DNA from: Caldifarciminota bacterium
GTDB taxonomy: Bacteria; Hydrothermota; Tepidihabitantia; SM23-42
Reading direction: 5' to 3'
Length of the DNA: 6,648 bases
Assembly: GCA_030671005.1 (NCBI GenBank)
Contig: DAOVAN010000088.1
Span: 1 to 6,648 of the forward strand
Shown: one piece after another, positions 1 through 4,056 of the stretch
Numbering within the stretch: position 1 is the first letter of the stretch
Layout: every line of letters starts with the position of its first letter
Notes under the pieces: generated by a model
Database searches by the model: none
What the model was told of the DNA's origin: nothing
Seen by the model: the letters and a program-made list of their open reading frames with translations, nothing else
Program-made: the position numbers and the translations under genes

Positions 1-40
1 CGTGTGAATCCGTGTCAATCCGTTTGCATCTTTTTTCACG
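1..40 (+). repeat. Element B, copy 1 (right half, cut by window edge)
   Basis: This is a run of 10-nt blocks in the same phase as the copies at 2547-2620 and 3970-4044: a partial block (1-8), TCCGTGTCAA (9-18), TCCGTTTGCA (19-28), then a T-rich end block (29-40). Only the right-facing half is visible, and the inverted half would lie upstream of the window. It ends 17 nt before the DUF35 start codon, so it forms the leader of that gene. The blocks are seen directly. Membership in one family is inferred from shared block phase and shared position before a start codon. Confidence 0.6.
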
Positions 41-58
41 AAGGAAAGGAGTGAAAAA
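32..58 (+). promoter_or_regulatory. Leader hairpin and RBS before the DUF35 gene
   Basis: TTTTTCAC (32-39) pairs perfectly with GTGAAAAA (51-58), which includes the A of the start codon. The loop holds most of the Shine-Dalgarno sequence (AAAGGAG, 45-51), 6 nt before the ATG. In RNA the hairpin would place the RBS in a loop and the start codon at the stem base. It is AT-rich and weak, so an effect on translation is inference. Confidence 0.4.
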
Positions 59-447
59 TGCCTTCACCAAGATATCATAGGGAGATGCCTCAGAGATATC
101 GACTCGAAGCAGTGCAATGCAAGGGATGTGGTAAGATATCATTTCCACCACGAAGGATATGTGCTGGTTGTGGTTCACGAGAATTCGATAAGGCAAGATT
201 ATCAGATCAAGGGAAAATATTAACCTACACGACCATCAGAGTGGCTCCTAAAGATTTCGAAACGCAGGTACCGTACAGTGTAGCAGTGGTCGAAACTGAT
301 AATGGGGTGAGACTCACGACCCAGGTAGCAGATTGTAGCCCAGATGACCTGGCAATCGGCAAGAGAGTGAAATTCGTCTTCCGCAAGCTTTATTCTGAGG
401 GACATACCGGAATAATATGCTATGGATATAAGGCAATACTTATCTAA
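58..447 (+). CDS. Zn-ribbon/OB-fold DUF35 protein, thiolase or HMG-CoA synthase partner type
   Basis: This 129-residue protein has a rubredoxin-like zinc ribbon at its N-terminus (C21, C24, C35 and C38 as CxxC...CxxC), followed by an OB-fold from about residue 48 to 125 (LSDQGKILTYTTIRVAP...). This is the layout of the DUF35 family. Members typically bind acyl-CoA-handling thiolases or HMG-CoA synthases; in archaea one bridges acetoacetyl-CoA thiolase and HMG-CoA synthase. The length is normal. ATG at 58 has a good RBS (AAAGGAG, 6 nt spacing). The enzyme partner is not in the window and is probably encoded just upstream. The following genes act on 3-methylglutaconyl-CoA/HMG-CoA, which fits a partner of HMG-CoA synthase or thiolase. 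The family is confident; the exact partner is inferred. The stop codon lies inside the start of repeat element A. Confidence 0.87.
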   Translation: MPSPRYHREMPQRYRLEAVQCKGCGKISFPPRRICAGCGSREFDKARLSDQGKILTYTTIRVAPKDFETQVPYSVAVVETDNGVRLTTQVADCSPDDLAIGKRVKFVFRKLYSEGHTGIICYGYKAILI

Positions 448-612
448 GCACGAAATTCGAAATTCGAAATTCGAAACAATACCGAATGACCAAAATACTA
501 AATTCCAAACCGTTTTGGTCAATGTTATTTTGGATTTGTTTACCCCGTGGAATACGAGAAGTTCATTCCACAGGGTGAAGGATTTCGATATTAGGATTTC
601 GGATTTGAGAGG
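443..612. repeat. Element A, copy 1: palindromic CGAAATT-type intergenic element
   Basis: This fills the whole DUF35 to carboxyltransferase gap. It holds TCTAAGCAC (443-451), three tandem CGAAATT units plus CGAAAC (451-477), a hairpin GACCAAAA (488-495)/TTTTGGTC (513-520), an inserted-looking hairpin (542-576), and a right arm (583-612). The right arm matches 6488-6517 at 26 of 30 bases. Its TTAGGATTTCGGATTT (591-606) is the exact reverse complement of 6170-6185, so the arms behave as terminal inverted repeats of one family. No reading frame inside looks like a protein. It resembles a small non-autonomous palindromic element; mobility is inferred. Confidence 0.75.
542..576. repeat. Hairpin within element A
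   Basis: ACCC (542-545) plus GTGGAAT (547-553) pair with ATTCCAC (565-571) plus GGGT (573-576), with one C/A mismatch and an 11-nt loop. The stem is about 12 positions long. There is no T tract after it, so it is not a standard intrinsic terminator. It interrupts the A element between its central hairpin and right arm, and may be a separate insertion. Confidence 0.5.
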
Positions 613-615
613 TTT

Positions 616-2223
616 ATGTATAGATTAGAATCAAAAATAAGCATAAAGAGCGCGGAGTTTAAGGAAAACAAGTCGGCTATGGAGCAGGCACTGGGTACGC
701 TCCGGGAACGGCTAGCACTGGTGCGGAAAGGCGGACCAGATTACATGCACAAGAAGCACAAAGGGCGGGGAAAACTGTTCGTGCGTGATAGATTGCGCCT
801 GCTCTTCGACCCGGATACGCCATTCTTGGAATTGAATCAGTTGGCAGCCTGGGACATGTATGATAACGGCCATCCAGGGGCTGCAATCATAACCGGCATC
901 GGTTTGGTGCACAACCGTGAGGTCATGGTAGTTGCCCACGACGCGACGGTTAAGGGTGGGACTTATATCCCCGAGACCATAAAGAAACATATTCGTGCTC
1001 AAGAGATCGCGATTGAGAACAGACTGCCCTGTGTTTACCTCGTAGACTCGGGCGGCATATTCTTGCCTTTGCAGGTGGGCACTTTCCCTGACAAGTATCA
1101 CTTTGGAAGAATATTCTATAACCAGGCACGGATGTCCGCAGACAATATTCCGCAAATTTCTGTAGTCCTTGGTTTCTGTACAGCAGGCGGCGCGTACCAG
1201 CCAGCGATGAGCGATGAAGTGGTGATTGTCAAAAACGTAGGTACTATCTATATTGGTGGACCGCCCTTAGTAAAGGCTGCAACCGGTGAGGTCGTGACTG
1301 AGGAAGATTTGGGGGGTGCTGATGTGCATTGCCGTATTTCTGGGGTGGCGGATCACTACGCGATGGATGATGATCACGCGCTAGAGATGACGAGGAACAT
1401 TATCGAGAATCTATCGAAGACCGATAAGTTTCCACTCCAAAGAACGAAGCCTCAGGAACCAGCGTACGATCCGGCCGAGCTTTACGGAATTATCCCGTCC
1501 AATCTAAGGAAGCCATTTGACGTACGTGAAGTCATAGCCCGTATCGTGGACGGCAGTGAGTTCCATGAATTCAAGACACTCTACGGCACAACCTTAGTGT
1601 GTGGTTTTGCGCACATAATGGGATATCCAGTGGGCATTCTCGCTAATAATGGTGTCTTGTTTTCTGATTCATCACAGAAAGGTGCTCACTTCGTATCCAT
1701 GTGCGCTGTGCGCAAAATACCGATTCTTTTCTTACAGAACATTACTGGTTTCATCGTCGGTAAGCGGTACGAACATGGCGGCATTGCAAAGGATGGTGCG
1801 AAGCTGATACATGCTGTAGCCAATGCTCAGGTGCCCAAGTTCACCATTATTATCGGTAATTCTTATGGCGCCGGTAATTATGGAATGTGCGGACGAGCGT
1901 ATGATCCACGGCTACTCTGGATGTGGCCGACGGCAAAGATCTGTGTAATGGGTGGTGAACAGGCAGCGGGTGTACTGACTGATATCAAAGTCAAGTCCTT
2001 AACCAAAAAAGGCAAGAAGCTCACCAAGGGTGAAATAGAAGAAATAAGAAAACCAATACTGGCGAAGTATGACCATGAATCGAGTGCGTACTATTCCACG
2101 GCGAGACTCTGGGATGATGGCATAATCGATCCGTTGGATACAAGAGAAATATTAGGACTTGCTATTTCGATGTCCTTGAACGCACCGATACCCGAGCATC
2201 GTTTCGGAATTTTCCGAATGTAA
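616..2223 (+). CDS. mccB: Methylcrotonyl-CoA carboxylase type carboxyltransferase (beta) subunit
   Basis: This 535-residue protein transfers the carboxyl group from carboxybiotin to an acyl-CoA, most likely 3-methylcrotonyl-CoA. The N-terminal crotonase-like CT domain spans about residues 30-275, with the CTAGGAYQPAMSDE motif at 188-201 (oxyanion glycines G191-G192). The C-terminal domain spans about 290-535, with SYGAGNYGMCGRAY from 416. It follows the methylcrotonyl-CoA family closely (HFGRIFYNQARMS, GGPPLVKAATGEVV, LFLQNITGF, and the end FGIFRM, the same last six residues I recall for human MCCB). Propionyl-CoA or geranyl-CoA carboxylase is less likely. Start 616 is preferred over ATG 679 because family similarity begins before residue 22; its RBS is GAGAGG (607-612), 3 nt away and inside repeat A. 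Its partners are the biotin carboxylase and carrier genes downstream. The protein is cytosolic, full-length, with no broken motif seen. Confidence 0.95.
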   Translation: MYRLESKISIKSAEFKENKSAMEQALGTLRERLALVRKGGPDYMHKKHKGRGKLFVRDRLRLLFDPDTPFLELNQLAAWDMYDNGHPGAAIITGIGLVHNREVMVVAHDATVKGGTYIPETIKKHIRAQEIAIENRLPCVYLVDSGGIFLPLQVGTFPDKYHFGRIFYNQARMSADNIPQISVVLGFCTAGGAYQPAMSDEVVIVKNVGTIYIGGPPLVKAATGEVVTEEDLGGADVHCRISGVADHYAMDDDHALEMTRNIIENLSKTDKFPLQRTKPQEPAYDPAELYGIIPSNLRKPFDVREVIARIVDGSEFHEFKTLYGTTLVCGFAHIMGYPVGILANNGVLFSDSSQKGAHFVSMCAVRKIPILFLQNITGFIVGKRYEHGGIAKDGAKLIHAVANAQVPKFTIIIGNSYGAGNYGMCGRAYDPRLLWMWPTAKICVMGGEQAAGVLTDIKVKSLTKKGKKLTKGEIEEIRKPILAKYDHESSAYYSTARLWDDGIIDPLDTREILGLAISMSLNAPIPEHRFGIFRM

Positions 2224-2227
2224 AATT

Positions 2228-2287
2228 TGGATTCAAACAGATGGTTGCTGATGCAAACAGATAGAGGAAAATGCATACGGATGAAAG
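2228..2287. repeat. Element B array running into the GxxExxY gene
   Basis: Six consecutive 10-nt blocks in one phase: TGGATTCAAA, CAGATGGTTG, CTGATGCAAA, CAGATAGAGG, AAAATGCATA and CGGATGAAAG. They are in the inverted sense relative to the right-facing blocks before the DUF35, cupin and biotin carboxylase genes. The array starts 4 nt after the carboxyltransferase stop codon. Its last two blocks contain the start codon and first codons of the GxxExxY frame, and block four contains that gene's probable RBS (GAGG, 2264-2267). Confidence 0.65.
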
Positions 2288-2522
2288 CGAGAAGGAATTC
2301 GAAGTTAAATATGAGGGGCAAGTAGTAGGGCGTTATCGTTTAGATTTGGTAATCGAGAATAAGGTTATTGTTGAACTGAAGGCCGTTGAGAGAATGCCGA
2401 AAATATACCAAGAACAGTTGATATCACAATTGAAAGCGTCGCCGTATGAAGTAGGCCTATTGGTAAACTTTGGTACGCCCAAACTGAAGTACATGCGTTT
2501 TGTTAGAAGTAAGTCCCCATAA
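2271..2522 (+). CDS. Shortened GxxExxY protein (PD-(D/E)XK nuclease-like)
   Basis: The 83-residue frame matches the C-terminal two thirds of GxxExxY family proteins, which are usually about 120-135 residues. It keeps the nuclease-like core YRLDLVIENKVIVELKA, with D25 and E35-x-K37 as the likely metal site, and the family ending VGLLVNFGTPKLKYMRF. The first third, including the GxxExxY motif itself, is missing: MHTDES, encoded by repeat blocks, runs straight into KEFEVKYEGQ. About 40 residues seem to have been lost in frame, or an internal stretch has gained a new start. The RBS GAGG is 3 nt before ATG. The gene sits inside a metabolic operon between repeats, unrelated to its neighbours. Family function is unproven. 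It may be a remnant of a mobile unit and could be non-functional. The family call is confident; activity is doubtful. Confidence 0.8.
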   Translation: MHTDESEKEFEVKYEGQVVGRYRLDLVIENKVIVELKAVERMPKIYQEQLISQLKASPYEVGLLVNFGTPKLKYMRFVRSKSP

Positions 2523-2543
2523 GAAATATGATTTCTTATGGGG
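2515..2543. repeat. Perfect 13-bp hairpin over the GxxExxY stop codon
   Basis: CCCCATAAGAAAT (2515-2527) pairs without mismatch with ATTTCTTATGGGG (2531-2543), leaving a 3-nt loop, ATG. The TAA stop (2520-2522) lies in the left stem. The sequence after it is GTGCAG, with no T run, so it is not a canonical terminator. It could protect a 3' end, or mark the end of the GxxExxY unit. Confidence 0.7.
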
Positions 2544-2546
2544 GTG

Positions 2547-2620
2547 CAGACTGATACATGCTGATGTAAACTGATGCACATCTGTATGAATCCGCTTTCA
2601 TCTGTTTTATCTATTTCTTG
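2547..2620. repeat. Element B, copy 2: 10-nt block palindrome before the cupin gene
   Basis: After CAGACTGAT (2547-2555) come three left-facing blocks, CTGATACATG, CTGATGTAAA and CTGATGCACA (2551-2580). Three right-facing blocks follow, TCTGTATGAA, TCCGCTTTCA and TCTGTTTTA (2581-2609), then TCTATTTCTTG (2610-2620). The halves are imperfect reverse complements. Copy 3 at 3970-4044 has the same build of three left blocks, three right blocks and the same end block. Confidence 0.75.
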
Positions 2621-2640
2621 CCTTTCGGCAAGAAAGGAGG
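2614..2640 (+). promoter_or_regulatory. Hairpin plus strong RBS of the cupin gene
   Basis: TTTCTTGCC (2614-2622) pairs perfectly with GGCAAGAAA (2627-2635) around a TTTC loop. The Shine-Dalgarno AAGGAGG (2634-2640) overlaps the 3' end of the stem by two bases. The RBS sits 4 nt from ATG 2645 but only 1 nt from ATG 2642, which favours 2645 as the start. Confidence 0.55.
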
Positions 2641-2644
2641 TATG

Positions 2645-2974
2645 ATGGCAAAGATAAACCTGAAAAAGTTGATAAGTGAGACAAAGGATCCCTGGCAACC
2701 TAGGGATATACTACATGTTCATCAAATTGCACTCAGGGTTGCTCAGATTAAGGGTGCCTATGATTGGCATGTTCACTTGAATGAGGATGAGTTTTTTCTG
2801 GTGCTCAAAGGCAAGATCTATATTGATACAGAAGACGAATCCATCGAACTCAAGGAAAGCGAAGGATATCTTGTAAAACGCGGTGTCAGGCACCGTTCCC
2901 GAGCCAAGAAGCCTGCTTGGGTCATGCTCATTGAACCGGTGATGACCAAGACCAAAGGCGAAGGAGCTGAGTAA
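2645..2974 (+). CDS. Small single-domain cupin protein
   Basis: This 109-residue protein has a single cupin beta-barrel. Motif 1 is GAYDWHVHLNEDEFFLVLKG (37-56), with H42, H44 and E49 as likely metal ligands. Motif 2 (74-87) gives H83, in RGVRHRS, where many relatives have a proline before the histidine. The frame stays open upstream to a TTG at 2618, but that codon lies in the leader hairpin; ATG 2642 is too close to the RBS, so 2645 is chosen. It sits between the carboxyltransferase and hydratase genes, with only 38 nt to the latter, so co-transcription is likely. Stand-alone cupins of this kind are diverse and I cannot assign a reaction; a metal-binding enzyme, sensor or sugar-isomerase-like protein are all possible. 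A role in acyl-CoA metabolism is only suggested by position. Confidence 0.85.
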   Translation: MAKINLKKLISETKDPWQPRDILHVHQIALRVAQIKGAYDWHVHLNEDEFFLVLKGKIYIDTEDESIELKESEGYLVKRGVRHRSRAKKPAWVMLIEPVMTKTKGEGAE

Positions 2975-3012
2975 CCAGCGCTCCGGCCTGAAAAATAAGA
3001 GGGGTATTCCAC

Positions 3013-3804
3013 ATGGAAGATTCACAGTTCGATACAATACTCTATGAGGTTGAGCATAGGATTGCACGTGTGACATTCAATCGTCCTGATGTCCATAATG
3101 CATTCAATGACATAATGATCCGTGAGTTGATTAAAGTATTCGATGATATTCAGTCGAAACGTGGCATCAGGGTGGTTGTGCTGACCGGCAAGGGTAAGTC
3201 TTTTTGTGCAGGTGCTGATCTGAATTGGATGCGCAAGGTCAAGGATTACTCATATGAAGACAATCTGCGTGAATCCTTAGAGTTGTCTGAAATGCTATAT
3301 AAGATATATTCCTTACCGAAGCCAACAATCGCTCGCGTAAACGGCGCTGCGATCGGCGGTGGGACGGGTTTTGTTGCTGTCTGTGACATCGCCATTGCTG
3401 CGAGTAGTGCCAAATTCAGTTTTAGCGAAGTCAAGATTGGACTCATACCGGCATGCATATCGCCTTATGTGGTGAAGAAATGCGGTGAAGGACGATGTCG
3501 TGAGTTTTTCCTGACCGGAGAAAGAATGGTGGCGGAGCGAGCACAGAGTGCTGGTCTCGTCAACAAAGTAGTAGCGATAGAAGAGCTAGATGATACAGTA
3601 AACGGATATGTCAGCCAGCTACTTTCCAGCGGTCCGGAAGCAATAACACGATGCAAGGAGTTGTTGAGGAATGTACCTCATATGTCCTACGATGAAGTCA
3701 AAAAGTATACTGCTGAAGTCATCGCCCAGATACGCGTTTCGGATGAAGGACAGGAAGGGATGCTTGCGTTCCTAGAAAAACGGAAACCGAAGTGGAACCA
3801 GTAA
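3013..3804 (+). CDS. liuC: Enoyl-CoA hydratase family, probable 3-methylglutaconyl-CoA hydratase
   Basis: This 263-residue crotonase-fold protein has the CoA/oxyanion motif CAGADLNWM at 65-73 and the second oxyanion glycines IGGGTG at 114-119. One catalytic glutamate, E139, lies in FSEVKIGLIPA, followed by ISPYVVKKCGEGRCREFFLT. GADLNWM and IGLIPA-x-ISPYVV are typical of bacterial 3-methylglutaconyl-CoA hydratases, which convert 3-methylglutaconyl-CoA to HMG-CoA. The position equal to Glu144 of rat enoyl-CoA hydratase is G119, as I recall for the LiuC type. The enzyme would act directly on the product of the methylcrotonyl-CoA carboxylase encoded around it. RBS AGAGGGG (2998-3004) is 8 nt from ATG. 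The length is normal. A general short-chain enoyl-CoA hydratase is the alternative, less likely given the carboxylase neighbours. Confidence 0.9.
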   Translation: MEDSQFDTILYEVEHRIARVTFNRPDVHNAFNDIMIRELIKVFDDIQSKRGIRVVVLTGKGKSFCAGADLNWMRKVKDYSYEDNLRESLELSEMLYKIYSLPKPTIARVNGAAIGGGTGFVAVCDIAIAASSAKFSFSEVKIGLIPACISPYVVKKCGEGRCREFFLTGERMVAERAQSAGLVNKVVAIEELDDTVNGYVSQLLSSGPEAITRCKELLRNVPHMSYDEVKKYTAEVIAQIRVSDEGQEGMLAFLEKRKPKWNQ

Positions 3805-3823
3805 ATTGCAGTGTCATTTCATT

Positions 3824-3962
3824 CGCAGGATCGTTACACTTGCAGTATCGCTTCGCTCGCAGTAAACGCAGGATTGCTGCGCGCGCAGTATCGTTGCACT
3901 CGCAGGGAACCGTCGATACAAGACGCAGGCGATACTGCGAGGACAATCGTTCCGATACTGCG
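3824..3962. repeat. Element C: 17-nt tandem repeat with inverted tail
   Basis: Units begin at 3824, 3841, 3858 (cut to 9 nt), 3867, 3884 and 3901, exactly 17 nt apart except for the cut unit. The clearest unit is CGCAGTATCGTTGCACT (3884-3900). A partial unit starts at 3924. After it, CGATACTGCG occurs at 3930-3939 and 3953-3962, the reverse complement of CGCAGTATCG at 3884-3893, so the array ends in an inverted half. It fills most of the 252-nt gap between the hydratase and biotin carboxylase genes together with element B copy 3. An open frame across it (3792-3977) is only repeat sequence. Confidence 0.75.
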
Positions 3963-3969
3963 AAGGATA

Positions 3970-4044
3970 CAGACTGATGGATACTGATGCACACAGATGG
4001 CTATCAGTTTGCATCTGCTGTAATCTGTTTGAATCTATTTCTTG
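3970..4044. repeat. Element B, copy 3: 10-nt block palindrome before the biotin carboxylase gene
   Basis: It starts with CAGACTGAT (3970-3978). Three left-facing blocks follow, CTGATGGATA, CTGATGCACA and CAGATGGCTA (3974-4003). Then come three right-facing blocks, TCAGTTTGCA, TCTGCTGTAA and TCTGTTTGAA (4004-4033), and TCTATTTCTTG (4034-4044). The dyad axis is at about 4000/4001, with roughly two thirds of 27 positions matching. The layout and end block match copy 2 at 2547-2620. Confidence 0.75.
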
Positions 4045-4056
4045 GGAAGCAAGAAA
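4038..4056 (+). promoter_or_regulatory. Hairpin abutting the biotin carboxylase start codon
   Basis: TTTCTTG (4038-4044) pairs perfectly with CAAGAAA (4050-4056), and the next base is the A of the ATG. The only Shine-Dalgarno-like bases, GGGAAG (4044-4049), are in or next to the loop, 7 nt before the ATG. The same TTTCTTG...CAAGAAA stem occurs before the cupin gene. An effect on translation is inference. Confidence 0.45.

Noticed and set aside
422..628. Open frame of 68 residues across the DUF35/carboxyltransferase gap
   Set aside because: It lies almost wholly in element A and overlaps both true genes; its protein is translated repeat with no recognisable domain.
712..1155. 147-residue antisense open frame inside the carboxyltransferase gene
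   Set aside because: The + strand protein here is a full, well-conserved enzyme; the antisense frame has no family features.
2515..2543. Intrinsic terminator after GxxExxY
   Set aside because: The stem is strong but is followed by GTGCAGACTG, not a T tract, and the operon appears to continue.
2618..2644. TTG start at 2618 giving a longer cupin protein
   Set aside because: The codon is in the stem of the leader hairpin and element B end block, with the strong RBS lying downstream of it.
3824..3962. CRISPR-like array
   Set aside because: Units are 17 nt and directly adjacent with no spacers, and the array turns into inverted copies; no cas genes are present.
3792..3977. Open frame of 61 residues after the hydratase gene
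   Set aside because: It is the translation of the 17-nt tandem repeat, rich in Arg and Ser, with no RBS and an overlap with the hydratase end.
4042..4056. TTG start at 4042 for biotin carboxylase
   Set aside because: The family start MFKKILIANRG begins at 4057 and the upstream codons are part of the repeat hairpin.
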